A stretch of DNA of 64,000 nt from Pseudanabaena sp. BC1403 (GCF_002914585.1 NZ_PDDM01000012.1:95959-159958); one strand, 5' to 3'. Positions 44,274-52,652 are shown, numbered from the stretch's first letter. Notes: generated from the sequence alone by a model not told the origin. Made by a program: numbers and translations.

Positions 44274-44873
44274 TCATGAAATGGGAGGGAGTATAGAAGT
44301 TAAAGCGATCGCAAAATCAGGAAATGCTAAAAGAGAAGCTTGACTGGGCTCAGAAAGGATTAAATGTTCGGTGTATCCTATAGCTGTTGGTTTACGGAAA
44401 ATATGCAGTTGACGTTTTTGGGGAGCCAGTACCCAGTAGTCAGCGATACCAGCTTTAGCATAGAGCTTATCTTTGATTTCACAATCCTGTTTTAGAGTGG
44501 AGTCGGCAACTTCTACGACGAGATAAATTTGCTCAGGACGTGGATGTTGTTCAACATAATCTAAAACTGACCCTTGGACGATCGCTAAATCTGGTTCTGG
44601 CTCTGAGAAATCATCTAGATGAACTGGATCTTGGGTGCGAACTAATGCTGAAGTGCCGAGGCGATCGCGCAAAAAATTGGCAAGTAAATGTAATGATGTG
44701 ACGTGGGGCGTTCCTTTGGCTTCCATTAGCGTGATTTGTCCAGCAATTAGTTCAGTTTTTTCGCCACTGAGAAGCCCCAACTCACTCATGCGATGATAGT
44801 CCTGTACTCTCCAACGCTTGAGATTTACTGGCTCTATTGTAATGACTGTTTGGGGGATGTTTGCAAGAGTCAT
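44274..44873 (-). CDS. Uma2-family endonuclease-like protein (copy 2)
   Basis: The 199-residue Uma2/DUF820 protein shares the family layout (VQDYHRMSELGLL, ELIAGQITLMEAKGTPHV, EPDLAIVQG, YLVVEVADSTLKQDCEIKDKLYAKAGI, DYWVLAPQKRQLHIFR). The catalytic core EPDLAIV and VVEVADS is intact. It differs clearly from the downstream copy, so the pair is not a very recent duplication. The two genes are separated by eight bases and probably co-transcribed. A third, distant member is at 60062. Confidence 0.85.
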   Translation of the reverse strand: MTLANIPQTVITIEPVNLKRWRVQDYHRMSELGLLSGEKTELIAGQITLMEAKGTPHVTSLHLLANFLRDRLGTSALVRTQDPVHLDDFSEPEPDLAIVQGSVLDYVEQHPRPEQIYLVVEVADSTLKQDCEIKDKLYAKAGIADYWVLAPQKRQLHIFRKPTAIGYTEHLILSEPSQASLLAFPDFAIALTSILPPIS

Positions 44874-44922
44874 GATCTTAGACAGTCAGTAATATTTGAC
44901 ATCTCCTATTTTATACCTTGAG

Positions 44923-45006
44923 TTAGCGGCGATCGCTATAAAACTCTTGTAACTCTCGATTGAGTTCGTTAAGTACTGACTTAATGCTAATTAAACTCGT
45001 AGTCAT
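44923..45006 (-). CDS. Very small possible ORF after the RelE-type toxin
   Basis: A 27-codon frame (MTTSLISIKSVLNELNREL onward) starts four bases past the toxin stop codon and ends at 44923. It is charged, helical and contains a HIP1 site. It may be a tiny gene, a fragment or chance; nothing else supports it. Confidence 0.25.
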   Translation of the reverse strand: MTTSLISIKSVLNELNRELQEFYSDRR

Positions 45007-45009
45007 TTT

Positions 45010-45279
45010 CTAAGGAAAGTAACGATAAAATTCTTTGCGGTGTAATGTGCGGATGACTTCTACTGTGTTGTCAGAAATTTCTATGCCAATGCGATAGTCA
45101 CCGACTCTAATGCGGTAACGGGTTGAATATCCTTGCATGGCTTTAATGTTTGGTAGTTCCTGCAAGCTCTGAGCTTCAGGTAAAGTTGTAAAGGTAATTT
45201 CAGAGATGCGTTGATATACTGATGTGCCTTTTAGATTTTTGAGATCTTTCAAAAATGACTGACGATACTTAACTTCCAT
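45010..45279 (-). CDS. RelE/ParE-family toxin
   Basis: The 89-residue basic protein has the RelE-type fold text: FLKDLKNLKGTSVYQRI at the start, then LPNIKAMQGYSTRYRIRVGDYRIGIE with the basic catalytic cluster and VIRTLHRKEFYRYFP at the end. RelE toxins cleave mRNA in the ribosome. The gene begins 14 bases after the stop codon of the antitoxin gene, the normal antitoxin-first order. A complete two-gene toxin-antitoxin module is therefore present. Confidence 0.85.
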   Translation of the reverse strand: MEVKYRQSFLKDLKNLKGTSVYQRISEITFTTLPEAQSLQELPNIKAMQGYSTRYRIRVGDYRIGIEISDNTVEVIRTLHRKEFYRYFP

Positions 45280-45293
45280 TTTAGTCTTCCAAT

Positions 45294-45515
45294 CTAATCC
45301 TCTAAAAAAGCTAGAGCTTCTGCATGGGAATAAAGAGGAGTGTTTTTGCCTTCGTCCATTGCTTTATTAAGACAATAATCTTCTATAGCTTCGCTAAGAT
45401 TTTCTAGAGAGATATTGTCGATGGGTAAAAGTTGCCGCCAAATCTCGATGGGGATGACAACTGCGGTGGGCTGTCCTTCTTGGTTGGTTATATACTCAAC
45501 GTTTAATAGGGGCAT
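45294..45515 (-). CDS. Antitoxin partner of RelE-type toxin
   Basis: The 73-residue protein has the start LLNVEYITNQEGQPTAVVIPIEIWRQLLP seen in cyanobacterial antitoxins that pair with RelE-type toxins, and an acidic tail (NLSEAIEDYC, SHAEALAFLED) able to wrap the toxin. AAGG lies 11 bases before the ATG. It should neutralise the toxin and repress the operon through its N-terminal DNA-binding part; both roles are inferred from the family. Confidence 0.8.
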   Translation of the reverse strand: MPLLNVEYITNQEGQPTAVVIPIEIWRQLLPIDNISLENLSEAIEDYCLNKAMDEGKNTPLYSHAEALAFLED

Positions 45516-45627
45516 TACATTTACCTTGGTGAATGTTTTTTATGAAATCTGCTTTCATTGTATCAAAAGTCTTTGTGTTACTCATGCGCTTAACTATTCT
45601 CTTAAATCGCGTCAACTATTTGAGTAT

Positions 45628-48036
45628 TCATTGTATGTTTCCTCCAAAGGCTTGGTTAACTCTCTCGATTTGTTTCGGTGCTTCCATTTGCGCGAAAAGT
45701 TGTAGTGCTTTTGCTTTATATTCTTCTGCTTGGTCATGTTCTCCCATTGCCTGATATGTTAGCCCAAGTTGAAAATATGCTTCTGCAAGATCACATTTAG
45801 CTCTAAGTTTATTAAGTATTTCTATTGACCCTATATGACAAACAATTGCTATGTCAAAATTTTGCTGTATTCGATAAATCTCTGCAATTCCAGTTAGTGC
45901 TTTGGCTCTTGCTTGAGTATAGTTAGTCTCATCAGCATAAGATATAGCCTTATAATAACTCTCCAATGCTTCCTGAGTCATTCCTAATCTTTTAAATGTT
46001 AAACCTAAAAGTATTGATGAGTAGATATTAGACCATACAGATCCAATTCCCTGCTGATTAAAATAGACGTTAGTGGGAGATTTTTTTATAAAATCTAATG
46101 CCTGTTCTCTCAACCCTAAAACGGAACTTAAAAATGCTAAGTAAGCATATCTCCCACCATCCGAATTTGCTTCATTGGATGTGAATTTATTCGCGGTAGC
46201 TATTGCGTCAGCTTTTAAGAGGAAATCTAATGCTTTTTGGGGTTCCCATAGATCTAATTTGCATAGTCCCATATTAAATAATACATGAAATTCAAGTGTT
46301 TTGTTACCTAGTTTTACTGCCAATTCACCCGAATTAAGATTAGACTCAATACTTTTATTGATATAACCTGTCATCCAATAAAGAGAGCCTAATATACTGT
46401 AAATCTCGCTTAAATAATCCTCTCTGTGAATATTATCTATTATTTGATTTATTGCAGTAATCATTTGTTGGAATAATCCTAGCCTATAAAATGACATGCC
46501 AAGTAACTCTTGAGAGTCCCATTTATTTGCTCTTTTTTTTATTATGGTAAAAGCTGCATCTTCATACCTATTAATCGATACATAATGATAATATGGTTCA
46601 AATGCTTTAAATGCATCTTCAATTGTTTCAACAGTTTGAACGTTATTAGTCCAAAAGTTTGCTGATGCGTGGTTTGCGGTTTCCCAATCTGTTCTATTCT
46701 CTCGCAAACGTAATTTTGCAGCTTCGCGAACAGCATAATGTAAATAATATCCACCTTTAACTTCAATCAAAGAAGTTTTACTTAAATAATCTATAACGCC
46801 AATCCTTTGAGACTCGTTTACATCCCATAACAAACAAATCACCCCCTCAAAAGGAACAGTTTTTACATCTTGATAACGATAGCAACCCATCCGACAGATT
46901 AACTTATAAGCATCAGGTTGATTATCTCGTAACAAATCCATTTCCACCGAAATCAAAGTTTCTAATTCCGAATCTGCCAGCAAAGCATCCTTGTATCGAC
47001 TCCAATAGGCTCCAATATTGCCATCAAAACGGTTCTTAATCGCACCATGCAGAATATCCATTACCTTCGCATTACCGTTATAGGCATCACGCATCTGCAA
47101 TAGTGCCTCCGAATCTACCCCATTCTCACAATCATGAAAATATTGCCGCCATGCCGTAATGTCTAACCCCTCCAGTAAATACTCATGTACCTTTACCCGT
47201 TGAGCAATCAGCGATCGCCGACTAGTGATCAGCGTAAATGAACAAGCATCGCGATCGCCTAATACCGCCAATAAAGCATCATAGCCGCGCAACTTCTCCC
47301 GAAAGCGATAATTCTCATCTAGCGCAGGTTCGAGATTATCGATTAGCACTCCGATGGGATTTGCCCGATCCGCTAACTTCTCTCTCAAAATATCCAAATT
47401 AATCCCAAAATCCCGACTAGGCTCCTCATCAAAATCCTTCCGCAAGATTTGCGACACCTTCTCTTCCGCAGGCGTAACGTTCCCCGACTCCAAACCCATC
47501 TCTATCCGAATCACTTTTTTAAACTGCGTCTGCAAAAACTCCCGCGCTAGTGTTGATTTGCCCACACCCGCCCCAGCCTTGACTAAGACTATTTTGGCTT
47601 GTCTGATGAGGTTTGCGAGATTAATTAAATCGCGATCGCGTCCAATAAACTCAAGGGTTGTTAATTCTGGGATTGATTCGGGAGTAGGGATATTCTGGGG
47701 ATTAGTTGAGGGTTGGGGGCGATCGCTAATATTGTCTGAAACCTTCTGAGTTTCATAAAGTTTCAACAAACATTCAGTTAATGCCTGTCTTTTACCCTTA
47801 CCTTGATTCTTAAGGTCTGGATAATCAGAATCAAAAAGTTTGTATATTTCTCGTAAATGCTCTCCTATTGTTTTAACAGGCTGCTCAAGAAGCTTTTCAG
47901 AACATTCTTCAAGCGTTTTACTACGACCTATTTCACTAAATACTAAAGTGAAAGTTCGGTATAGCCTTGGGCTTGATATTTTTGATTTTGCAATCTCGGC
48001 GATAAATTCATCCCAATTTGTAGCTTTATAAGACAC
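45628..48036 (-). CDS. STAND/NB-ARC ATPase with C-terminal TPR repeats
   Basis: The 802-residue protein has an N-terminal helical domain of about 95 residues (unknown), a proline-rich linker, and a NB-ARC/AAA-like ATPase with Walker A AGAGVGKST at 154-162, Walker B GVLIDNLEP near 228-236 and SRRSL near 268, then a winged-helix region and tetratricopeptide repeats from about 520 to 790 (ALDFLLKAD, LGLTFKRLGMTQEALESYYKAI). Such STAND proteins sense ligands through the TPR part and signal through the N-terminal domain. It overlaps the upstream nucleotidyltransferase gene by 11 bases. HIP1 sites are dense in the ATPase half but absent from 45628 to about 47200. Confidence 0.8.
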   Translation of the reverse strand: MSYKATNWDEFIAEIAKSKISSPRLYRTFTLVFSEIGRSKTLEECSEKLLEQPVKTIGEHLREIYKLFDSDYPDLKNQGKGKRQALTECLLKLYETQKVSDNISDRPQPSTNPQNIPTPESIPELTTLEFIGRDRDLINLANLIRQAKIVLVKAGAGVGKSTLAREFLQTQFKKVIRIEMGLESGNVTPAEEKVSQILRKDFDEEPSRDFGINLDILREKLADRANPIGVLIDNLEPALDENYRFREKLRGYDALLAVLGDRDACSFTLITSRRSLIAQRVKVHEYLLEGLDITAWRQYFHDCENGVDSEALLQMRDAYNGNAKVMDILHGAIKNRFDGNIGAYWSRYKDALLADSELETLISVEMDLLRDNQPDAYKLICRMGCYRYQDVKTVPFEGVICLLWDVNESQRIGVIDYLSKTSLIEVKGGYYLHYAVREAAKLRLRENRTDWETANHASANFWTNNVQTVETIEDAFKAFEPYYHYVSINRYEDAAFTIIKKRANKWDSQELLGMSFYRLGLFQQMITAINQIIDNIHREDYLSEIYSILGSLYWMTGYINKSIESNLNSGELAVKLGNKTLEFHVLFNMGLCKLDLWEPQKALDFLLKADAIATANKFTSNEANSDGGRYAYLAFLSSVLGLREQALDFIKKSPTNVYFNQQGIGSVWSNIYSSILLGLTFKRLGMTQEALESYYKAISYADETNYTQARAKALTGIAEIYRIQQNFDIAIVCHIGSIEILNKLRAKCDLAEAYFQLGLTYQAMGEHDQAEEYKAKALQLFAQMEAPKQIERVNQAFGGNIQ

Positions 48037-48466
48037 GCTTTGCCCCCTCTATTACTAGTACTAAATCCTGTATATAGGATTTGAGCGAGTCAGGCGTACC
48101 CAAATTGATCGCACAACCTAATAACTGTTCGAGATAAATTTGCAATCGCGCCAAAGTAAACAAACCAACACGCTGCGAAAACTCCACTAATAGATCGACA
48201 TCACTACTAACCTTAGCCTCATTTCGTACCACCGAGCCAAACAAAAACAGTGACGCAGCAAGAAAAGCACAAATCGCCTCACGCTGTTGGCGCAAGGTAC
48301 TGATGACCTCACCACAGCGCAAAACCGATGCAGTAATAGTGTTGGACTCGCCCGAAAGTGTCACATTCAAGGTGTTCGCTAATTTGCTTATTGGTATTAT
48401 AAGGTGTTTTTTCGGGCTGCAATCGCTATTCCAGTGTTTAACCAAGGGTAAATCAAGGGGATACAT
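48026..48466 (-). CDS. MNT-type nucleotidyltransferase domain protein
   Basis: The 146-residue protein has the minimal nucleotidyltransferase signature Gly77-Ser78 and Asp89-x-Asp91 (LFGSV, SSDVDLLVEF) as in MntA antitoxins, which AMPylate a HEPN toxin. The C-terminal PDSLKSYIQDLVL is typical of the group. An N-terminal extension of about 50 residues is unusual. The usual HEPN/DUF86 partner is missing; instead the gene overlaps the STAND ATPase gene by 11 bases. Its ATG lies in a tandemly duplicated 39-bp segment (48440-48522), so a second short decoy start exists upstream. Confidence 0.78.
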   Translation of the reverse strand: MYPLDLPLVKHWNSDCSPKKHLIIPISKLANTLNVTLSGESNTITASVLRCGEVISTLRQQREAICAFLAASLFLFGSVVRNEAKVSSDVDLLVEFSQRVGLFTLARLQIYLEQLLGCAINLGTPDSLKSYIQDLVLVIEGAKRVL

Positions 48467-48522
48467 GGGTTTATCTAAGCCGAAACCAAGGGTAAATCAA
48501 GGGGATACATGGGTTTATCTAA
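48440..48522. repeat. 39-bp tandem duplication at 5' end of nucleotidyltransferase gene
   Basis: Two identical 39-bp copies beginning AACCAAGGGTAAATCAAGGG lie at 48440-48478 and 48484-48522 (period 44). Each holds the ATG context of the gene; the outer copy gives an 11-codon frame ending in a stop. Confidence 0.85.
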
Positions 48523-48551
48523 ATCAAAATTAGAGGGAACATCAACTCATA

Positions 48552-48592
48552 CAAATTCCTTGCAAAAATATGCAAATTCCTTGCAAAAATAT
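48552..48592. repeat. 20-bp tandem repeat
   Basis: CAAATTCCTTGCAAAAATAT occurs twice with one base between (48552-48571, 48573-48592). It lies between the nucleotidyltransferase gene and a small membrane protein gene. Confidence 0.8.
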
Positions 48593-48671
48593 AGCTAGGG
48601 TATTTTACATAAAAAAGCGAGTAAATGCTACGAACATTTACCCGCCTGTAATTCTCTAACTGAGCCTTCAT

Positions 48672-48812
48672 CTAGTCCTTTTCGGTTAGTTTTGCTCCTA
48701 ATACAGCCATAAGAGTTGTAGTTACAACGGGAATGTTTTGTGATCCTATTGAACCGTAAGCTACTCCAAAAGCAAGTACGAGAGCCGATAACCCGCCAAA
48801 GAATTGAATCAT
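48672..48812 (-). CDS. Small single-pass membrane protein (46 residues)
   Basis: A short frame encodes a hydrophobic helix (residues 3-20, FFGGLSALVLAFGVAYG) and a second moderately hydrophobic part (VTTTLMAVLGAKL), ending in TEKD. AGAGG precedes the ATG by 7 bases, and the composition is typical of genuine small membrane proteins of cyanobacteria. It does not match a photosystem subunit I know. A hairpin lies upstream at 48885-48919. Confidence 0.6.
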   Translation of the reverse strand: MIQFFGGLSALVLAFGVAYGSIGSQNIPVVTTTLMAVLGAKLTEKD

Positions 48813-48884
48813 AAGTACACCTCTACTGTTTTGTTATATAGTGTCATAAGCTTGCTAGCTTTGCCACATAGGGCTAGAGGGTCA

Positions 48885-48919
48885 GGGTTAAAGTAAAGGC
48901 AAAATCTTTACTTTAACCC
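48885..48919. repeat. Hairpin upstream of small membrane protein gene
   Basis: GGGTTAAAGTAAAG and CTTTACTTTAACCC form a 14-bp perfect stem around GCAAAAT. Confidence 0.6.
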
Positions 48920-48957
48920 GATTGTATTGTCAAAAATCTTATCACAGATTTTTTTAA

Positions 48958-49197
48958 TTGCAATATTATTGGATTGTTAATTTTTATAAAGTCTTTGATA
49001 GCGCATTTAGATTTTTTGTCTTTGGCGTATTTCTCGCATTCCGCATATCAGCCATGTTTGGCGCGATCTCACTACTCTTCACCTATCTCCCCTTCATCTG
49101 GCAAATCCTTTGGCGGACAGGCTTAGGATTAATGATGATGACTGCGATCACTTTATTTATCGAAGGCTTAAACAATGGCTCAAAAGGCAATTCCTAA
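48958..49197 (+). CDS. Small membrane protein or gene remnant, start unclear
   Basis: The frame encodes up to 79 residues with two hydrophobic helices (FRFFVFGVFLAF and LLFTYLPFIWQILWRTGLGLMMMTAITLFIEGL). The only start giving both helices is TTG at 48958; the first ATG (49054) gives 47 residues with no ribosome site. A fragment of a relative, LGIMILTVIALFFEGV, lies at 49626 on the same strand. So this may be a decayed or N-terminally cut membrane protein gene. Its stop codon overlaps the end of a short frame on the minus strand. Confidence 0.4.
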   Translation: MQYYWIVNFYKVFDSAFRFFVFGVFLAFRISAMFGAISLLFTYLPFIWQILWRTGLGLMMMTAITLFIEGLNNGSKGNS

Positions 49198-49271
49198 ATT
49201 TCTGATTGCTCTTGTTGCCACATAAAAGCCTCAACAATATCCTCAATTTCCGTAGGCTGATTAGTTTCCAT
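49194..49271 (-). pseudogene. Truncated partner gene behind antitoxin-like gene
   Basis: ATG at 49271 overlaps the stop codon of the antitoxin-like gene by 11 bases in the way toxin genes do, and a 25-residue frame (METNQPTEIEDIVEAFMWQQ onward) follows before a TAG. The coupled start suggests a real gene that has lost its body. The end coincides with the membrane-protein frame on the other strand. Confidence 0.4.
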
Positions 49272-49527
49272 CCAGACTATCCCAAAGTTGAGAAATTGGA
49301 TTTGTTTGTCCTGTCTTTACCTCATGTAGTGCTCTATAAAGACTAGCCGCAATTTGTTCTGGACTTGGATCGAAGACTTCATCCTGATCTTCTAAATTAA
49401 TATCTACTAATTCTTCAATCAAAACAATTACCCTAACTTTTGGCTGTTTCGGCAAATTTTTCAGATGCTTTGGTAACTCAAGCTTCCCATCAGGTGTAAT
49501 CGTAGTAGAAAATTCGTAGGCTTTCAT
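49261..49527 (-). CDS. Antitoxin-like small protein
   Basis: The 88-residue protein begins MKAYEFSTTITPDGKLELPK, a SpoVT/AbrB- or Phd-like beta start frequent in cyanobacterial antitoxin genes, followed by an acidic middle (VDINLEDQDEVFDPSPEQ) and SLYRALHEVKTGQTNPISQLWDSL. Proteins of this type usually stand before a PIN or RelE toxin gene. Here only a 25-codon stub follows, so it appears to be an orphan left from a broken module. Confidence 0.7.
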   Translation of the reverse strand: MKAYEFSTTITPDGKLELPKHLKNLPKQPKVRVIVLIEELVDINLEDQDEVFDPSPEQIAASLYRALHEVKTGQTNPISQLWDSLDGN

Positions 49528-49625
49528 AGTTTTTATGACAACAGGTAATCTTCAGGATAACAAATTAGATAGCTCTATTCCTTACACATCTTCAAATTGT
49601 TTAGCAAATCCTTTGTTGGAAATGA

Positions 49626-49712
49626 TTAGGAATAATGATTTTGACTGTGATCGCACTTTTCTTTGAAGGTGTAAAAAAGCCAAAAACAACTCAACCTAAG
49701 AACAATTTATAG
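49626..49712 (+). pseudogene. Fragment of small membrane protein gene
   Basis: Reading TTA GGA ATA ATG onward gives LGIMILTVIALFFEGVKKP, closely matching LGLMMMTAITLFIEGL at the end of the 48958-49197 frame. A TGA stands directly before it in frame, so only the last helix of the paralogue survives. The end overlaps the ilvA stop region. Confidence 0.5.
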
Positions 49713-51202
49713 ACTGGATTTTGGCTTTCGTCCCAATAGCGATAACCAAGAGTATCAAGAAATGCTTGCCACTCTTCCATCTCTAACGGAGGTACTTGCA
49801 CACCGACAACAATCCTTCCATAATCTGCACCATTATTGCGATAATGGAACAAGCTAATATTCCAATTAGGACTCATCGATCCGACAAACTTCATCAATGC
49901 ACCTGGACGCTCAGGAAACTCAAAGCGATAGAGAAGCTCATTATGAGCAAGGGGCGATCGCCCTCCGACCATATGTCGTAGATGTAGCTTCGTGAGTTCA
50001 TCATCGGTAATCTCGATCGCAGTAAACCTATTCTCCGCAAAAGTGATTGCTAGATTTGCCGCATCAGCCCGATTGACAATTTGCACACCTACAAAAATAT
50101 GAGCAATTTCCTGATCAGCAATCCGATAACTAAACTCAGTTAAGTTTCGCTTGCCCATCAGCTCGCAAAACTTCCGCAAACTGCCAGCATGTTCAGGAAT
50201 CGTCACTGCAAAAATCGCTTCGCGATGTTCGCCTAGTTCCGCTCGTTCAGCAACAAATCGCAGGCGATCGAAGTTCATATTCGCGCCACAGGCGATCGCA
50301 ACTAAAGTCTGTCCTTCGATTCCTTCGCGTTCGACATATGCCTTTGCGCCTGCGATCGCCAAAGCGCCAGCAGGTTCTAAAATCGAGCGTGTATCTTCAA
50401 AAACATCCTTAATCGCCGCACAAGTATTATCAGTATCGACTAGCAAAATCTCATCGACATATTGCTGACAGAGTCGAAAAGTCTCTTGCCCAACTTCGCG
50501 CACCGCCACGCCATCAGCAAATAGACCAACTTGATCTAGACGCACTCGATGTCCAGCCTGTAGCGATCGGGACATCGCATCAGAATCAACTGGCTCTACA
50601 CCAATGATTTTAATTTCAGGTCGTAATCTCTTCACATAAGCTGCCACTCCTGAAATTAGCCCGCCGCCTCCGATCGCTATAAAAATCGCATGGATTGGTT
50701 TCTGATATTGGCGCAAAATCTCCATGCCAATTGTTCCCTGTCCTGCAATCACGTCAGGATCATCAAAGGGATGGATAAAGGTGAGATTCTTCTCTGCTTC
50801 CAACTGCCTTGCATGGGCATAGGCATCATCGTAGGTGTCACCATGCAAGACCACCTCACCACCACGCATTTTTACAGCGTTCACTTTTACCTGTGGTGTA
50901 GTCACTGGCATGACAATAATTGCTTTTGTCCCTAACTCGCGAGCACTGAGGGCGACTCCCTGAGCATGGTTTCCTGCCGATGCAGCAATCACACCCTGAG
51001 AAAGCAAGTCAGGAGATAATTGCGCCATTTTGTTATAAGCTCCACGCAATTTAAAAGAGAAGACTGATTGCATATCTTCTCTTTTCAGCAGCAACCGATT
51101 ATTCAATCGCGCCGATAGGTTAGGGGCAAATTCTAATGGTGTTTCTTGCGCGACATCGTACACGCGAGCTTTGAGGATACGTTCTAAATAGTCAGTCTGC
51201 AC
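49691..51202 (-). CDS. ilvA: Biosynthetic threonine ammonia-lyase (threonine deaminase)
   Basis: IlvA converts threonine to 2-oxobutanoate, the first step of isoleucine synthesis. The PLP domain has Lys51 in VFSFKLRGAY, the SAGNHAQG loop and the GGGGLISG phosphate-binding loop. Two ACT-like regulatory domains follow (about 328-410 and 420-503), including HMVGGRSP and FEFPERPGAL, so feedback inhibition by isoleucine is expected. 503 residues is normal for the biosynthetic form. A MITE-like element lies upstream. Confidence 0.95.
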   Translation of the reverse strand: MQTDYLERILKARVYDVAQETPLEFAPNLSARLNNRLLLKREDMQSVFSFKLRGAYNKMAQLSPDLLSQGVIAASAGNHAQGVALSARELGTKAIIVMPVTTPQVKVNAVKMRGGEVVLHGDTYDDAYAHARQLEAEKNLTFIHPFDDPDVIAGQGTIGMEILRQYQKPIHAIFIAIGGGGLISGVAAYVKRLRPEIKIIGVEPVDSDAMSRSLQAGHRVRLDQVGLFADGVAVREVGQETFRLCQQYVDEILLVDTDNTCAAIKDVFEDTRSILEPAGALAIAGAKAYVEREGIEGQTLVAIACGANMNFDRLRFVAERAELGEHREAIFAVTIPEHAGSLRKFCELMGKRNLTEFSYRIADQEIAHIFVGVQIVNRADAANLAITFAENRFTAIEITDDELTKLHLRHMVGGRSPLAHNELLYRFEFPERPGALMKFVGSMSPNWNISLFHYRNNGADYGRIVVGVQVPPLEMEEWQAFLDTLGYRYWDESQNPVYKLFLG

Positions 51203-51250
51203 AACGCTATCAACTTAATTATTAATTTTTATAGGTTGCTACGCTATGAG

Positions 51251-51385
51251 AGCAGCAATTCTCATTATGAAACCGATTTTGGTGTTTCCAGCGCCGAAGG
51301 CGCTGGAAACACCAAAATCGGTTGTTTGAAAGCTCGCCAAAGGCGAGCTTTCAAACAACCGATTTTTATAATGAGAACTGCTGCT
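51251..51385. repeat. MITE-like element, AGCAGCAATTCTCATTAT family
   Basis: The 135-bp unit has TIRs AGCAGCAATTCTCATTATGA and TTATAATGAGAACTGCTGCT (two to three mismatches) and two long internal hairpins (CCGATTTTGGTGTTTCCAGC and GTTTGAAAGCTCGCC with complements). ATGAG flanks both ends (51246-51250 and 51386-51390), a possible 5-bp target duplication. The family also occurs at 28990. Confidence 0.75.
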
Positions 51386-51470
51386 ATGAGAGACTGCAAA
51401 CTATAAAAAATTGGTTTAGTGAGCTATAATTCTACTCTTTTTCTCGTATCTTTAATCAGAAACTTACCCC

Positions 51471-51511
51471 AAAAAAGCAAAGCGCCCGCTAAACAGGCGC
51501 TTTGCTTTTTT
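51471..51511 (-). terminator. hemC terminator
   Basis: AAAAAAGCAAAGCGCC and GGCGCTTTGCTTTTTT form a 16-bp stem with T-tract, 18 bases past the hemC stop. Confidence 0.85.
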
Positions 51512-51528
51512 GAGTAAGGGACTCATCC

Positions 51529-52479
51529 TCAAGAACGAACTTCTGCAAAAATCTTGTTAAGAATATCTTGAGCGCCCTTATCCTTGAGTTGATGGGCTAG
51601 CTCTAGACCGATCGCATCAGGTTTGGTTAAATCACCAGTGACTTCTCCTTTGATTAGAGTTTTACCATCAAGGCTAGCAACAATTCCTTTTAATGTGAGC
51701 TTGTCAGCATTAATGGAAGTATTCACCCCAATAGGAACTTGGCATCCACCTTCCAGTTCGCGCAAGAATGAACGCTCCGCGAGGCAGCGTTGAGTGGTGG
51801 GATAGTGGCTGATTGGTGCAAATAAAGCAAGGATATCTGGATCTTCAGCACGACATTCGATGCCTAAAGCACCTTGTCCGACGGCATGGAGAGAAATCTC
51901 AGCATCAATTACCTCATGAACGCGATCGCCCATTCCTAAACGTTGCAAACCTGCGGCAGCGAGAATTAGTGCATCATATTCACCAGAATCTAGCTTTTGC
52001 AGACGAGTATTGAGATTCCCGCGTACATCCTTAAAGGTAAGGTGAGGATAGTAATGGCGCAACTGAGCTAAGCGACGCAGTGAAGACGTACCAACGACAG
52101 TACCTGATGGCAAAGTTTCGAGGGTTTTGTCCTTAAACTTTTCATGAACAACTAGGGCATCGGCAGGATTTTCGCGCTCAGTTACAGCACCAAGCATTAG
52201 ACCTTCAGGCAAATTTGTTGGTAGATCTTTGAGGCTATGCACTGCTAAGTCTGACTGCTTAGACAGCATTGAGACTTCTAATTCTTTGGTAAATAAACCT
52301 TTGTCGCCGATTTTAGCAAGAGGAACATCAAGGATTTTGTCACCCTGTGTGCTCATGGTGACGACATCAAACTGGAGATTAGGATGTGCTTTGCTTAGTT
52401 CAGCCTGTATCCAATGGGTTTGTACCAGTGCTAGCTGACTTTTGCGAGAACTAATGCGAACTGTGGAGGATGCGACCAT
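51529..52479 (-). CDS. hemC: Hydroxymethylbilane synthase (porphobilinogen deaminase)
   Basis: HemC polymerises four porphobilinogens to hydroxymethylbilane in haem, chlorophyll and bilin synthesis. The start [17 protein letters not shown], the TQGD motif, SLRRLAQL and the cofactor cysteine Cys246 in [10 protein letters not shown] are all in place. I choose the ATG at 52479 (316 residues), because the family begins right there; a frame reaching to 52560 adds 27 unrelated residues. It is monocistronic with its own terminator. Confidence 0.95.
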   Translation of the reverse strand: MVASSTVRISSRKSQLALVQTHWIQAELSKAHPNLQFDVVTMSTQGDKILDVPLAKIGDKGLFTKELEVSMLSKQSDLAVHSLKDLPTNLPEGLMLGAVTERENPADALVVHEKFKDKTLETLPSGTVVGTSSLRRLAQLRHYYPHLTFKDVRGNLNTRLQKLDSGEYDALILAAAGLQRLGMGDRVHEVIDAEISLHAVGQGALGIECRAEDPDILALFAPISHYPTTQRCLAERSFLRELEGGCQVPIGVNTSINADKLTLKGIVASLDGKTLIKGEVTGDLTKPDAIGLELAHQLKDKGAQDILNKIFAEVRS

Positions 52480-52652
52480 AGGACAAACTAAATAATATGA
52501 AAAACAATAAAAAACAACAGAATTTAAAGATGAGTACGGGTGGCGCGTAGCGCTAACCATACTTAATTAAAAGCACTATTTTCTATTCAAACAGGTTTTG
52601 CGGCTATTTCTATGCGATCGCTTAAATTTAAAGTGTAAAGAATTCTTAACTC

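Noticed and set aside
47354..47749. 131-codon plus-strand frame inside the STAND gene
   Set aside because: Shadow of the conserved Walker region, no start signal.
48540..48600. Short direct repeats as a CRISPR array
   Set aside because: Only two 20-bp copies one base apart; no spacers and no cas genes in the window.
51529..52560. Longer hemC start at 52560
   Set aside because: The extra 27 residues do not fit the family; HemC proteins start at the [12 protein letters not shown] segment.
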